The notes: a model not told the origin generated them from the letters alone. 64,000 nucleotides of DNA from Ramlibacter sp. Leaf400 (GCF_001424545.1 NZ_LMQL01000008.1:310001-374000); one strand, 5' to 3'; shown: positions 36,110 to 46,005, numbered from the stretch's first letter. Program-made: numbers and translations.

Positions 36110-37906
36110 TCAGATCACCGTGTCCCACGGCGCCGACAGGCGGACCGCGGCATTGATCAGGCCGACCATCGAATAGGTCTGCGGGTAGTTGCCCCACATC
36201 TCGCCGGTCTCGGCGTGCGTGTCCTCGGACAGCAGCCCCAGCGGGTTGCGGCTGGCCAGCATCACCTCGAAGATCTCGCGTGCCTGCGCCTTGCGGCCGA
36301 TTCGCGCCAGCGCGTCGATGCGCCAGAAGGTGCAGATGTTGAACGCCGTCTCGGGCTTGCCGAAATCGTCGGCCGCCTCGTAGCGGCGCATGTACGGCCC
36401 GTCGCACAGCGACTTCTCCAGCGCGTCCACCGTGGCCACGAAGCGCGGGTCGCGCGGGTCGATGAAGTTCACCTCGGCCATCAGCAGCGCGCTGGCGTCC
36501 AGGTCGCGGCCGCCGAAGCTTTCCGCGAAGGACTTGCGCTCCTCGCTCCAGGACTCGCGCAGGATGCGTTCGCGGATGGTGTGGGCGCGCTCGGCCCAGT
36601 AGTTGGAGCGGTCCGTCAGCCCCAGCGTGACCGCCACCTTGGCCAGCCGGTCGCAGGCGGCCCAGCTCATCAGCGCCGACGAGGTGTGGATGCGCGCCCG
36701 GGTGCGCAGCTCCCACATGCCGGCGTCGGGCGTGTCGTAGATGCGGAAGGCCTGCTCGCCCACCGCCTCCAGCGAGGCGAACTCGGCGCGGCCGGCGCGG
36801 CGCAGCAGGCGGTGGTCGTGGAAGGCCTGGGCCGCGCCCAGCACGATGTTGCCGTAGACGTCGTGCTGGAAGTGCTCGGCCGCCTGGTTGCCCACGCGCA
36901 CCGGCCCCATGCCGCGGTAGCCGGGCAGGTGCTCGTAGATCGCCTCGGGCAGCTTCTCCTCCTGGCCCACGCCGTACAGCGGCTGGATGTGGCTGCCGCG
37001 CGAGCGCACGATCACGTTGGTCAGCCAGCGCAGGTACTCCTCCATGGTCGCCACTTCGGAGATGCTGTTGAGCGCCCGCACGACGAAGAAGGCGTCGCGC
37101 AGCCAGCAGAACCGGTAGTCCCAGTTGCGTCCGCTGTTGGCCGCCTCCGGGATGCTGGTGGTCATGGCGGCGATGATGGCGCCGGTGTCCTCGAACAGGG
37201 ACATCTTCAGCGTGATGGCCGCGCGGATCACCGCGTCCTGCCACTCCAGCGGCAGCGACAGGGCCCGCGACCAGTTGCGCCAGTAGGCGGCCGTGTCCTG
37301 CTCGAAGGAGCGCGCCGTGTCCTCGATGCCACCGGTGAGCGTCTCGTCCGGCCCCATGATGAAGTTCAGCGGCCGGTCGACCACGAAGAACGTCTCGGAC
37401 AGGATGTAGTCGATCGGCGCGTCGGTGTTCACGCGCAGGGTCTGCCCCGGGCCGACGAAACGGATGTGGGTGCTGCCGCGCGTCACGTCCGGCTTGAAGC
37501 GGCCCCAGTCGAAGCGCGGCCGCAGCACCACCCGGATGCGCGGCGTGCCACCCAGCACGCGCACGCGCCGGATCATGGACAGCGGCCGGAAGGTGCGGCC
37601 GCGGCTCCAGAAGCGCGGCGCGAAGTCGGTGATCTCGATGCCCTGGCCCTGGCGGTCGTACAGGCGCGTGTGCAGCACTGCGGTGTTGGTCTCGTACTGC
37701 TGTTCGCTGCGCGCGAAGTCCTCCAGCTCGAACGCCCAGAGGCTGCCGTTCTCGGTCGGGTCCAGCAGCGCGTTGAAGATCGGGTCGCCGTCGAAGCGCG
37801 GCAGGCAGCACCAGACGACGCTGCCGCGTTCGTCGATCAGTGCGCTGTAGGCGCAGTTGCCGATCACGCCCAGGTTGAGGTTCGGGATCGAGGTGTTTGC
37901 TTTCAT
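36110..37906 (-). CDS. Glycoside hydrolase family 15 (glucoamylase/trehalase-like)
   Basis: This is a 598-residue protein. It has an N-terminal beta-sandwich (about 1-220; GVIGNCAYSALIDERGSVVW, CCLPRFDGDPIFNALL) and an (alpha/alpha)6 barrel. SGRNWDYRFCWLRDAFF is the family signature, and GQEEKLPEAIYEHLPGYRG carries the likely acid/base Glu residues. GH15 enzymes include glucoamylases and bacterial trehalases. It lies between otsB and otsA (4-bp overlap with otsB). This favours a trehalose- or maltodextrin-related role. No signal peptide is seen, so it is cytoplasmic. Confidence 0.92.
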   Translation of the reverse strand: MKANTSIPNLNLGVIGNCAYSALIDERGSVVWCCLPRFDGDPIFNALLDPTENGSLWAFELEDFARSEQQYETNTAVLHTRLYDRQGQGIEITDFAPRFWSRGRTFRPLSMIRRVRVLGGTPRIRVVLRPRFDWGRFKPDVTRGSTHIRFVGPGQTLRVNTDAPIDYILSETFFVVDRPLNFIMGPDETLTGGIEDTARSFEQDTAAYWRNWSRALSLPLEWQDAVIRAAITLKMSLFEDTGAIIAAMTTSIPEAANSGRNWDYRFCWLRDAFFVVRALNSISEVATMEEYLRWLTNVIVRSRGSHIQPLYGVGQEEKLPEAIYEHLPGYRGMGPVRVGNQAAEHFQHDVYGNIVLGAAQAFHDHRLLRRAGRAEFASLEAVGEQAFRIYDTPDAGMWELRTRARIHTSSALMSWAACDRLAKVAVTLGLTDRSNYWAERAHTIRERILRESWSEERKSFAESFGGRDLDASALLMAEVNFIDPRDPRFVATVDALEKSLCDGPYMRRYEAADDFGKPETAFNICTFWRIDALARIGRKAQAREIFEVMLASRNPLGLLSEDTHAETGEMWGNYPQTYSMVGLINAAVRLSAPWDTVI

Positions 37907-38649
37907 GCGGAGGCTTTCCGGGCGACCTTCATGGCCACCGCGTTCTCGAATTCCAGGCGCAGCGCGCCGGGGGTGGGCAGGCGCTGCCAGGCGACGGTGG
38001 GGCCTTCGCCCACCTTGACGCCCAGGCCGCCCAGGCGCTGCACGGCGGCGAAGCCGCCCTCGTCGGTGACGTCATCGCCCACGAACACGGGCAGGCGGCC
38101 GGCGAACGGGCCTTCGCGCAGGAAGGCCTCGATGGCGCTGCCCTTGGTCGCGCCGCCCGGCTTGGCTTCCACCACCATCTTGCCGCGCAGGAGCGTGAGG
38201 CCGGGCGAACGCTCCACCGCCTCCTGCATCGCGTCCAGGCATTCCTGTTCGAGCTCGGGGGCCGCGCGGTAATGGACGGCGATGGAGCTGTCCTTGTGTT
38301 CGACCAGCAACTGCGGGTAGCGCGTGGCCAGCACGCTGGCCGCGCGCTCCACCGCGTCCAGCGGATGCGTGGGCAGCAGGTCCACGGCACCGTCGGCCGC
38401 ACGGCGCTCGGCGCCGTGCACGCCGGCCACGGGCAGCCGCAGCGGGCCGAGGTACTGGTCGATCTCGCGGATCGGGCGGCCGCTGACGACCGCCACTGCG
38501 CCTCCGAGGTACTGCTGCAGGGCGCTGAGCGTCGGCACGAGGCCGCAGGGGACGACCACCGCGCCGGGCTCCGGCGCTATGTCCACCAGCGTGCCGTCGA
38601 AGTCGAGAAACAGCGCGCAGGCCGGACTCAGGATGTCCACGAAATTCAT
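37903..38649 (-). CDS. otsB: Trehalose-6-phosphate phosphatase
   Basis: This 248-residue HAD phosphatase dephosphorylates trehalose 6-phosphate. LFLDFDGTLVDIAP is motif I (nucleophile Asp), VVSGRP is motif II, and FVGDDVTDEGGF is motif IV; GGATKGSAI is also present. The start at MNFVDIL is preferred over one six codons earlier. Its stop overlaps the GH15 start. It is the first gene of the trehalose operon. Confidence 0.95.
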   Translation of the reverse strand: MNFVDILSPACALFLDFDGTLVDIAPEPGAVVVPCGLVPTLSALQQYLGGAVAVVSGRPIREIDQYLGPLRLPVAGVHGAERRAADGAVDLLPTHPLDAVERAASVLATRYPQLLVEHKDSSIAVHYRAAPELEQECLDAMQEAVERSPGLTLLRGKMVVEAKPGGATKGSAIEAFLREGPFAGRLPVFVGDDVTDEGGFAAVQRLGGLGVKVGEGPTVAWQRLPTPGALRLEFENAVAMKVARKASA

Positions 38650-38749
38650 GGGTCGTGAACGTAACACCGAAGGGGTGGGCGACGGCCGCCCTGCCGACCG
38701 CCGGACTCGGTAGGAACGCTCCTACAGGCCGGCGCGCTCGCGTAGAAAG

Positions 38750-39163
38750 TCAGGCCTGGTAAAGGCCCTGGAGCGAGCGGAAGCCCTTGACCTCGATCGG
38801 GTTGCCGCAGGGATCCAGGAAGAACATGGTCCATTGCTCGCCCGGCTGGCCGGCGTAGCGCAGGTGCGGCTCGATCACGAATCCGGTGCCCGCGGCGCGC
38901 AGGCGTTCGGCCAGCGCCTCCCACTGCGGCAGCTCCAGCACCAGCCCGAAGTGCGGCATGGGCACCATCCGGTCGCCCACCCGGCCGGTCAGCGTGGTCT
39001 CGAAGGGCTGGCCCAGGTGCAGCGAGAGCTGGTGGCCGAAGAAGTCGAAGTCCACCCACGTGTCGGTGCTGCGGCCCTCGGCGCAGCCGAGCACGCCGCC
39101 GTAGAAGCGGCGCGCGACGTCCAGGTCGGTCACGTGGAAGGCGAGGTGGAATAAGCTTTCCAT
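38750..39163 (-). CDS. VOC/glyoxalase-superfamily protein
   Basis: This 137-residue protein contains two vicinal-oxygen-chelate beta-alpha-beta modules. [20 protein letters not shown] begins the first, with a metal-type His. [19 protein letters not shown] begins the second, and [18 protein letters not shown] ends it with the usual Glu. It is probably a metal-dependent lyase or dioxygenase-like enzyme of unknown substrate. It is divergent from an enoyl-CoA hydratase-like gene across only 25 bp, so promoters must overlap. Confidence 0.87.
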   Translation of the reverse strand: MESLFHLAFHVTDLDVARRFYGGVLGCAEGRSTDTWVDFDFFGHQLSLHLGQPFETTLTGRVGDRMVPMPHFGLVLELPQWEALAERLRAAGTGFVIEPHLRYAGQPGEQWTMFFLDPCGNPIEVKGFRSLQGLYQA

Positions 39164-39188
39164 CCCGCAAGACTACCCCACCCCGACG

Positions 39189-39992
39189 ATGGACTACTCG
39201 CGCTACCGGACCCTCTCGATCAGCCGCCGCGGGCCCGGCGATTCGGTGCTGGACATCGTGATGCGCGCGGCCAACGGCAAGCTGCCGACGGCCGGCCACG
39301 AGGGCCACCGCGAGCTGGCCGAGATCTGGCGCGACGTCGGCGCCGACGACAGCGTGCGCTGCGCCGTGCTCCGCGGCGAGGGCCAGGGCTTCTCCGGCGG
39401 CGGCGACCTGTCGCTGGTGCAGGACATGGCCGGCGACTTCGAGGTGCGCAGCCGCGTCTGGAAGGAGGCGCGCGACCTGGTCTACAACGTGATCAACTGC
39501 GACAAGCCGATCGTCAGCGCGCTGCACGGCCCGGCCGTGGGCGCCGGGCTGGTGGCCGGGCTGCTGGCCGACATCCCGATCGCGGCGCGCGACGCCAGGA
39601 TCGTCGACGGCCACACGCGGCTGGGCGTGGCGGCCGGCGACCACGCGGCCATCGTCTGGCCGCTGCTGTGCGGCCTGGCCAAGGCCAAGTACTACCTGAT
39701 GCTGTGCGAGCCCGTCAGTGGCGAGGAGGCCGAGCGCATCGGCCTGGTCGCGCTGGCGGTCGACCGCGACCAGCTGCTGCCCAAGGCCTACGAGGTGGCC
39801 GACCGGCTGGCGCAGGGCAGCCAGAGCGCCATCCGCTGGACCAAGTACTCGCTCAACAACTGGCTGCGCCAGGCCGGCCCCAACTTCGACACCTCGCTCG
39901 CGCTGGAGTTCATGGGGTTCGGCGGACCGGACGTGCGCGAGGGCATCGCCTCGCTGCGCGACAAGCGGCCGCCGCGGTTCCCCGGCAGCTGA
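39189..39992 (+). CDS. Enoyl-CoA hydratase/isomerase-family protein
   Basis: This 267-residue crotonase-fold protein has the first oxyanion-hole segment at [13 protein letters not shown] and the second at [13 protein letters not shown]. The region that normally carries the catalytic Glu (P-E-x-x-L-G) reads [14 protein letters not shown], so the usual acidic residue is His. The enzyme may be an isomerase, hydrolase or dehalogenase-type variant rather than a classic hydratase. Its neighbour is the divergent VOC protein. Confidence 0.86.
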   Translation: MDYSRYRTLSISRRGPGDSVLDIVMRAANGKLPTAGHEGHRELAEIWRDVGADDSVRCAVLRGEGQGFSGGGDLSLVQDMAGDFEVRSRVWKEARDLVYNVINCDKPIVSALHGPAVGAGLVAGLLADIPIAARDARIVDGHTRLGVAAGDHAAIVWPLLCGLAKAKYYLMLCEPVSGEEAERIGLVALAVDRDQLLPKAYEVADRLAQGSQSAIRWTKYSLNNWLRQAGPNFDTSLALEFMGFGGPDVREGIASLRDKRPPRFPGS

Positions 39993-40080
39993 CCGGCGTT
40001 GGGCCGGCGCGCTGCGGTCGCGTTTGTTTTTTCACGCAGCCGCGCACACGGCCCAGGGCCCGCCGGACATAATCCCGGCC

Positions 40081-40428
40081 ATGCAGCGCTTGCGCCAAGC
40101 CCGTTTCCTCGCCCGCCTCGTGCTGGCCTGGTTCGCGCTGGCGATCGGCGTCGCGGTCGCGTCGCCGGTGGTGCAGCCCAAGGCCGTGGAGATGGTGTGC
40201 AGCGGCGGCGTGATGAAGCTGATGCTGCAGGGCGACGCGGACGAGCCGGTAGCGTCGCACACGCTCGACTGTCCGCTCTGCGCTTCGACCAGCGCGCCCC
40301 CGCCCGCTCGCTCCACGCACGCCGTCCAGCTGCCGCTGGCGCACGTCGTGCAGCCGATCCCGGCCGCCCGGCTGGCGGCCCGCGTGGCCGCGCCCCTGCC
40401 CGCCCGCGGGCCCCCTTCGCACTCCTGA
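40081..40428 (+). CDS. DUF2946-family small secreted protein
   Basis: This 115-residue protein has an N-terminal hydrophobic signal ([19 protein letters not shown]). The body contains [14 protein letters not shown] and TLDCPLCAS, the paired Cys segments typical of DUF2946. These proteins usually lie before copper-related TonB receptors, as here. A -10-like CATAAT lies at 40068-40073, which would give a very short leader. Metal binding is inferred. Confidence 0.78.
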   Translation: MQRLRQARFLARLVLAWFALAIGVAVASPVVQPKAVEMVCSGGVMKLMLQGDADEPVASHTLDCPLCASTSAPPPARSTHAVQLPLAHVVQPIPAARLAARVAAPLPARGPPSHS

Positions 40429-40500
40429 TCCGCTGAAAGCGTTCCATGCGCCGGCGTTCCCGCCGCGCGTGGCCTTCGTTTCCGAGACAGGAGTCCCATC

Positions 40501-42825
40501 GTGGACAGGTCGCGAGTCGCGGCCGCCGTGGCGGCCACCATCCCCCTGCTCTGCGCGCCGCCCGCCCGCGCGCAGGACACCCCGGCCCGCTCGCTGGGCG
40601 TGGTCACCGTCACCGGCGGGCAGCCCACTTCGCTGCCGACGCAGATCCCCACCACCATGGAAGGGATCACGCGCGAGCAGATCGAGCGCACCGTCAACGC
40701 GACCGACAGCGAGGACGTGCTCAAGTACTTTCCCAGCCTGCTGGTGCGCAAGCGCTACCCCGGCGACTACAACCACGCCATCCTGTCCAGCCGCGCCTCG
40801 GGCACGGGCAACAGCGCGCGCTCGCTGGTCTATGCGGACGGCATCCTGCTGTCCAACCTGCTGGGCAACGGCGTCGGCGGCCTGAGCTTCCCGCCGCGCT
40901 GGGGGCTGGTGACGCCCGAGGAGATCGAGCGGGTCGACGTGATGTACGGGCCGTTCTCGGCCGCGTACCCGGGCAATTCGGTGGGCGCGGTGGTCGACTT
41001 CGTGACCCGCATGCCCCGGCAGTTCGAGGCGCATGCCGCCGCCAGCTACTCGGTGCAGCCCTTCGAGCTGTACGGCACCGACCGGAACTCCCGGACCTGG
41101 CAGTCCAGCGCGTCGCTGGGCAACCGGGCCGGCGACTGGGGCTGGTGGCTCAACGTCAACCGCCTGGACAGCGAAGGCCAGCCGCTCACCTTCCCCACCC
41201 GGCCGGCCTCCGGCGCCAACCCGGCCGGGGCCGGCGTGCCCGTCACCGGCGCGGTGCCCACGCGCAACAGCGCCGACCAGCCCTGGTACGTGCTGGGCGA
41301 GGCCACGCAGTACGCCAGTCGCCAGGACCACCTGAAGGCCAAGCTGACCTACGACTTGCCGGGCGCGATCCGCGCCGCCTACACGCTGGGCTGGTGGGAG
41401 AACACCTCGCACGGGCGGTCGGCGTCCTACCTGCGCGACGGCGCAGGCAACGCGGTGGGCAGCGGGCCGATCCGCATCGGCGGCGCCGCGTTCGCCCCGC
41501 TCACCGGGGCCGACTTCCCGCTGACCGAGGAGCGCCTCACGCACCTGATGCACGGCCTGTCGCTCAAGAGCAGGACGCAGGGCGTGTTCGACTGGGAGGC
41601 CGCGGCCAGCCGCTACCACTACCGGCGCGACGACAAGCGCCAGAACGCCGCTTCCAATCCGCCGCCGGCGGCGCTGGCCGGCGGCGCGGGCACGCTGGCC
41701 GACGGCAGCGGCACCGGCTGGACCACCCTGGCCCTGCGCGGCACCTGGCGGCCCGACGGGACGCAGGGCGCGCACATCGTCGACTTCGGCGTGCAGCAGG
41801 AGCGCTACGAGCTGGCCTACCTGACTTCCAACGTCGCGGGCGACTGGCGCGACGATGCGCCGGGCAGCGTGGCCAGCAACGTCGGCGGCCACACGCAGCT
41901 GCGCAGCCTGTGGGCGCAGGACGCCTGGGCCTTCGCGCCGCGCTGGAAGACGGTGCTGGGGGCGCGCGTGGAGCGCTGGAACGCCTTCTCGGGCTTCACC
42001 GTCATCACGCCGGCGGTCAACACGGCCTGGCCGGACCGCGGCGAGTCCCACGTGTCGCCCAAGGCGGCGCTGTCCTGGCAGTGGCGGCCCGACACCGTGC
42101 TCAAGGCTTCGCTCGGGCGCGCGGTGCGTTTTCCCACCGTGGCCGAGCTCTACGGCGCGACCTCGACGGCCAACGCCCAGTTCATCAACGACCCCAACCT
42201 GCGGCCGGAACGGTCGTGGACCGGCGAGCTCACCGCCGAGCGGGAGCTGGAGCGCGGCCTGCTGCGGCTGACGTTCTTCGCCGAGGACACCCGCGACGCG
42301 CTCTACAACCAGACGCTGATCGACACGGCCGCCAACCGCAACGTCACCCGCGTGCAAAACGTGGGGCGCATCGCGACCCAGGGCCTCGAACTCGCCTGGA
42401 GCGGCACCGACGTGTGGACACCCGGCCTCAACCTCAACGCGAGCGCGACCTACGCCCACTCGGAGATCCGCGAGAACGCAGGCTTCGTGGCCACGCCCGG
42501 GGACACGGTGGGCAAGCGCCAGCCCAACATCCCGCGCTGGCGCGCCGCCGCGGTGGCCGACTACCGCTGGAGCGAGCGCTGGACCACCTCGGTCGGCGCG
42601 CGCTACAGCAGCCGGCAGTTCCGCACCCTGGACAACAGCGACGTCAACGGCTACGCGTACATGGGCGTGAGCCGGCTCTACGTGGTCGACGTGCGCGCGC
42701 GCGTGCAGCTGGACAAGCACCTGAGCGCGGCCTTCGGCATCGACAACCTGAACAACAAGACGTACTGGAACTTCCATCCCTACCCCCAGCGCACTTTCTT
42801 CGCGGAACTGAAGGCAGACCTATGA
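40501..42825 (+). CDS. TonB-dependent outer-membrane receptor, probably for copper
   Basis: This 774-residue protein has a signal peptide ending CAPPARAQ. A TonB-box-like VVTVTGG follows near residue 36. The plug domain (about 50-160; [34 protein letters not shown]) precedes a 22-strand barrel. Translation starts at GTG 40501 behind an AGGAG ribosome-binding site. The stop overlaps the YcnI-like gene (ATGA). The context (DUF2946 upstream, YcnI and PCuAC downstream) argues for copper or copper-complex uptake. The ligand is inferred. Confidence 0.9.
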   Translation: MDRSRVAAAVAATIPLLCAPPARAQDTPARSLGVVTVTGGQPTSLPTQIPTTMEGITREQIERTVNATDSEDVLKYFPSLLVRKRYPGDYNHAILSSRASGTGNSARSLVYADGILLSNLLGNGVGGLSFPPRWGLVTPEEIERVDVMYGPFSAAYPGNSVGAVVDFVTRMPRQFEAHAAASYSVQPFELYGTDRNSRTWQSSASLGNRAGDWGWWLNVNRLDSEGQPLTFPTRPASGANPAGAGVPVTGAVPTRNSADQPWYVLGEATQYASRQDHLKAKLTYDLPGAIRAAYTLGWWENTSHGRSASYLRDGAGNAVGSGPIRIGGAAFAPLTGADFPLTEERLTHLMHGLSLKSRTQGVFDWEAAASRYHYRRDDKRQNAASNPPPAALAGGAGTLADGSGTGWTTLALRGTWRPDGTQGAHIVDFGVQQERYELAYLTSNVAGDWRDDAPGSVASNVGGHTQLRSLWAQDAWAFAPRWKTVLGARVERWNAFSGFTVITPAVNTAWPDRGESHVSPKAALSWQWRPDTVLKASLGRAVRFPTVAELYGATSTANAQFINDPNLRPERSWTGELTAERELERGLLRLTFFAEDTRDALYNQTLIDTAANRNVTRVQNVGRIATQGLELAWSGTDVWTPGLNLNASATYAHSEIRENAGFVATPGDTVGKRQPNIPRWRAAAVADYRWSERWTTSVGARYSSRQFRTLDNSDVNGYAYMGVSRLYVVDVRARVQLDKHLSAAFGIDNLNNKTYWNFHPYPQRTFFAELKADL

Positions 42826-43364
42826 ACCACCGATCCCTCGCCCCCCTGCTGGCCGCCCTTGTGGCGGCCCCCGCCGCCCTGGCGCACGTGTCGCTCGAGT
42901 ACCAGGTCGCGCCGGCCGATGCCGGCTACAAGGCCGCCTTCAAGATCGGCCACGGCTGCGGCGCCTCGCCCACGCGGCAGGTGAGCGTCACCATCCCCGC
43001 CGGCGTGACCGGCGCCAAGCCCATGCCCAAGCCCGGGTGGTCGCTGGAGATCGAGCGGGCCAAGCTTGCGCAGCCCCTCACCTCGCACGGGCGCACCGTC
43101 ACCGAGGACGTGGTGCGCGTCACCTGGACCGCGCGCACCGCCGCCGACATGCTGCCCAACGACCAGTACGATGAGTTCGTGCTGGTCGCGCGCACGCCGG
43201 CCAAGGCGGGCACGATCTACTGGCCGGTGAGCCAGGTGTGCGAGAACGGCCGCCTGGACTGGGTGGACGTCCCGCGCGACGGCCGCCCCGCCGCGGACCT
43301 CAAGTCGCCCGCGGCGGCCCTCGAGATCCTGCCGGCCGCGGGTGGCGGCGGCCACCGCCACTGA
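42822..43364 (+). CDS. YcnI-like (DUF1775) copper-binding protein
   Basis: This 180-residue periplasmic protein has a signal peptide that would be cleaved at ALA-HVSLEY, leaving His as the mature N-terminus. In YcnI that His takes part in a mono-histidine Cu(II) site. FKIGHGCGASPTRQVSV and LPNDQYDEFVLVARTP fit DUF1775. No C-terminal membrane anchor is seen. Instead the protein ends in GGGGHRH, a possible extra metal-binding tail. It is coupled to the TonB receptor (4-bp overlap) and precedes PCuAC. Confidence 0.9.
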   Translation: MNHRSLAPLLAALVAAPAALAHVSLEYQVAPADAGYKAAFKIGHGCGASPTRQVSVTIPAGVTGAKPMPKPGWSLEIERAKLAQPLTSHGRTVTEDVVRVTWTARTAADMLPNDQYDEFVLVARTPAKAGTIYWPVSQVCENGRLDWVDVPRDGRPAADLKSPAAALEILPAAGGGGHRH

Positions 43365-43384
43365 ACTTCAAAAGGAGAGAACCC

Positions 43385-43867
43385 ATGAACAAGATCAGAA
43401 CCTTGCTGGCCGCCACGGCCCTGGCCTGCGGCGCGTCCGCCTGGGCGCAGGCGACGGCGCCGGTGACCGTGCTCGCGCCCTGGGCGCGCGCCAGCGTGCA
43501 GGGCCAGCGCGCCTCGGGCGCCTTCATGACCCTGGTGGCGCAGGAGCCGCTGACGCTGGTTGCCGCCACCAGCCCCGTGGCCGGCCGGGCCGAGCTGCAC
43601 GAGATGAAGATGGACGGCGACGTGATGCGCATGCGCCAGCTCGACTCGGTGGAGATGAAGCCGGGCCAGCCGCTGCAGCTCAAGCCCGGCGGCCACCACC
43701 TCATGCTGATGGAGCTGAAGGCCCCGCTCGCGCCCAACACCAGCATCCCGGTGACGCTGACGTTCCGCACCGCCACGGGCGAACAGCGCCAGCTGGCGCT
43801 GCAGGTGCCGGTGTCGGCCACGCCGCCGAAGGAGGCTGGCGCCGCCGGCAGCCACCACAAGCATTGA
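43385..43867 (+). CDS. PCuAC-family periplasmic copper chaperone
   Basis: This 160-residue protein has a signal peptide (MNKIRTLLAATALACGASAW) and a PCuAC domain. ELHEMKMDGDVMRMRQ and KPGGHHLMLMELK carry the His/Met Cu(I) ligands of the H(M)x10Mx21HxM motif. It delivers copper to cytochrome oxidase in homologues. The C-terminus GSHHKH is a further metal-type tail matching that of the preceding YcnI. An AAAGGAGAG ribosome-binding site precedes the ATG. Confidence 0.93.
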   Translation: MNKIRTLLAATALACGASAWAQATAPVTVLAPWARASVQGQRASGAFMTLVAQEPLTLVAATSPVAGRAELHEMKMDGDVMRMRQLDSVEMKPGQPLQLKPGGHHLMLMELKAPLAPNTSIPVTLTFRTATGEQRQLALQVPVSATPPKEAGAAGSHHKH

Positions 43868-43891
43868 CACCGATGCTTGCGGATTGACGGT

Positions 43892-43911
43892 GCGGGCCGC
43901 CGACGGCCCGC
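43892..43911 (+). terminator. Hairpin after the copper cluster
   Basis: GCGGGCC (43892-43898) and GGCCCGC (43905-43911) form a perfect 7-bp stem with a 6-base loop, 25 bases after the PCuAC stop. No T-tract follows, so termination would be weak or Rho-assisted. It divides the copper cluster from phaM. Confidence 0.5.
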
Positions 43912-43956
43912 GTCTCGGCCTGCTAAGCTGGTGCCATCCCCCCGACGGAGACGGCC

Positions 43957-44679
43957 ATGAGCGACAACCCCACCCTGGCTTTCGGCAAGTTCGTTCCCGG
44001 TTTCGACTTCCTGCAGAACCTGGCCAGGGGCGCGAGCCAGACGATCCCGCAGATGCCCAACGTCGCGAACTGGATCGCGCCCACGCTCAACGTCGAGGAG
44101 CTGGACAAGCGCATCGGCGAGATGCGCGCGGTGCACTTCTGGCTGGAGCAGAACTCCAAGGCGCTGAGCGCCACCATCCAGGCGCTGGAGGTGCAGAAGA
44201 TGACCCTGGCGACGCTGCGCGGCATGAACGTCAGCATGGGCGAGCTGGCCGAGTCGATGCGGGCCCGGACCAGCGATGCGATGGCGGCGGGCGCGCAGAG
44301 GGCTGCGGACACGGCGGCCGCCGCCGAGGCGGCCCGCAGCGCTCGTGGCAAGGCGGCCAAGAGTGCCGAAGAAGACACCGCCAAGCCCGCGGCCACGGCC
44401 ACGGCCAGCGTGGTCGATCCGCTGCAGTGGTGGGGCGCCCTCACCCAGCAGTTCCAGAAGATCGCCTCCGACGCCCTGAAGGACGCCGCGCGCAACACCG
44501 CGATGGACACGGCGCGCACCACGGCCAGCGACATGGCCAGGGACGCCACCCAGGGCGCGGCGGACGGGACGCGGGCTGCGACCGGCACCTCCACCAAGAC
44601 CGCCGACGCGAAGCCCGCGCCGGCCAAGAAGGCCCGCAAGACCCCCGCGCGCCGCCGCGCGGCCGCCGACAAGACATGA
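43957..44679 (+). CDS. phaM: PHA granule activator protein PhaM
   Basis: This 240-residue protein matches PhaM, which binds PHB synthase PhaC1 and DNA in Ralstonia-type granules. FVPGFDFLQNLA and LNVEELDKRIGEMRAVHFWL are the conserved N-terminal segments. Then come an Ala-rich helical stretch and a Lys/Ala/Pro-rich basic tail (AKPAPAKKARKTPARRRAAA), the histone-like DNA-binding part. It overlaps the FIST-domain gene by 4 bp. Confidence 0.9.
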   Translation: MSDNPTLAFGKFVPGFDFLQNLARGASQTIPQMPNVANWIAPTLNVEELDKRIGEMRAVHFWLEQNSKALSATIQALEVQKMTLATLRGMNVSMGELAESMRARTSDAMAAGAQRAADTAAAAEAARSARGKAAKSAEEDTAKPAATATASVVDPLQWWGALTQQFQKIASDALKDAARNTAMDTARTTASDMARDATQGAADGTRAATGTSTKTADAKPAPAKKARKTPARRRAAADKT

Positions 44680-45941
44680 AGCTGTTCCCCTTCGCGCACG
44701 CCACCCATCCCCAGTGGCCGATGGCGGCCGGGCTGGTGCTGGCGCAGCTGCGCGCGCAGATGGCGCTGCCGGACTACGCCGCCACGCCCACGCTGGCCCT
44801 GCTGTACATCACCGACCACTACGCGGCGCACGCGCAGGACATCCTGGATCACCTGGGCGCCGAGCTGCCCGAGATCACCGACTGGTCGGGCACGGTGGGC
44901 GTGGGCATCTCGTCGAACAACGTGGAGTACTTCGACGAGCCGGCGCTGGCCGTCATGCTGTGCGCGGTGCCGTCGCACCAGTACCGCGTGTTCTCCGGCG
45001 TCGCGCCGCTGGGCACCGGCGAAGGCATGGGGTTCGAGCCGCACACCGCGCTGGTCCATGCCGACGCGACCACGCCCGACCTGGGCGAGCTGATCGCCGA
45101 GATGGCGGCGCGCACCAGCACCGGCTACCTGTTCGGCGGGCTGGCCGCCAGCCGCAGCGAGGCGGTGCAGTTCGCCGTCGGCGGCAACGGCAACATCAAG
45201 GGCCAGGGCAAGGCCGGCGGCGTCTTCCGTGGCGGCCTCTCGGGCGTGGCATTCGCCGAAAGCGTGCACGTGGTCTCGCGCGTCACGCAGGGCTGCCAGC
45301 CGCTCGGCCGCCAGCGCGAGGTCACGGCGGCCGAAGGCAACGTGCTGCTCGCCCTGGACGGCGAGCCCGCGCTGGACGTGCTGCTGGAGGAAGCCGGCAT
45401 CTCGCTGGAACGACCGCAGGCGGCCATGACCGCGCTGCGCGCGACGCTGGTGGGCCTGACCGCCCCGGGCGCCGACGTCATCGGGCGCGCCGGCACCTTC
45501 GGCGCCGACGTCGAGGTGCGCCACATCATCGGCCTGGACCCGGGCCGGCGCGGCGTGGCCGTGGCCAGCAAGGTCGACACCGGCATGCGCATGGCGTTCT
45601 GCAACCGCAATGCCCAGGCCGCGCGGGCCGACCTCACGCGCATCTGCGCCGAGATCCGCGAGGAGCTGGAGCCGCAGGAGATGCCGCAGACCGTGGCGGC
45701 CGCGCTGGCCGCCCCCGAGGCGCAGTCGGCGCCCAGCCCGCAGCGGCGCATCGCCGGTGCCGTGTACGTCAGCTGCGCCGGCCGCGGCGGCCCGCACTTC
45801 GGCGGGCCCAGCGCCGAGCTGCAGATCGTGCGCCGGGCGCTGGGCGACGTGCCGCTGGTGGGCTTCTTCGCCGGCGGCGAGATCGCGCGGCACCACCTGT
45901 ACGGCTACACCGGCGTGCTCACGGTCTTCGAGACGGCTTGA
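44676..45941 (+). CDS. FIST-domain sensory protein
   Basis: This 421-residue protein has a FIST N-terminal domain (about 25-225; ALLYITDHYA, VGVGISSNN, GYLFGGLAAS) and a FIST C-terminal domain (about 240-415; VSCAGRGGPHFGGPSAELQI, PLVGFFAGGEIA). FIST domains are thought to bind small ligands such as amino acids. No output domain is attached. Co-translation with phaM suggests a link to carbon-storage control, by inference. Confidence 0.9.
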   Translation: MKLFPFAHATHPQWPMAAGLVLAQLRAQMALPDYAATPTLALLYITDHYAAHAQDILDHLGAELPEITDWSGTVGVGISSNNVEYFDEPALAVMLCAVPSHQYRVFSGVAPLGTGEGMGFEPHTALVHADATTPDLGELIAEMAARTSTGYLFGGLAASRSEAVQFAVGGNGNIKGQGKAGGVFRGGLSGVAFAESVHVVSRVTQGCQPLGRQREVTAAEGNVLLALDGEPALDVLLEEAGISLERPQAAMTALRATLVGLTAPGADVIGRAGTFGADVEVRHIIGLDPGRRGVAVASKVDTGMRMAFCNRNAQAARADLTRICAEIREELEPQEMPQTVAAALAAPEAQSAPSPQRRIAGAVYVSCAGRGGPHFGGPSAELQIVRRALGDVPLVGFFAGGEIARHHLYGYTGVLTVFETA

Positions 45942-45970
45942 CGCGCGGCTCGCCGCGCACCCCCTTGTTT

Positions 45971-46005
45971 CGTCATTCCCGCGGAGGCGGGAATCCAGCG
46001 CTTCC
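45971..46005. repeat. Dispersed palindrome, copy 6 (half)
   Basis: This single left arm (CGTCATTCCCGCGGAGGCGG onward, ending CAGCGCTTCC) is 35 bp long, with the inner hairpin. It sits between the convergent FIST and tgt genes. Confidence 0.83.

Noticed and set aside
38711-38724. TAGGA-ACGC-TCCTA hairpin upstream of otsB
   Set aside because: The stem is only 5 bp and a single copy was found. It may belong to a dispersed family, but nothing in the window supports that.
39910-42777. Long minus-strand frame opposite the TonB receptor
   Set aside because: It has no recognisable domain and GC-shadow composition, and the plus-strand receptor with signal peptide and plug explains the DNA.
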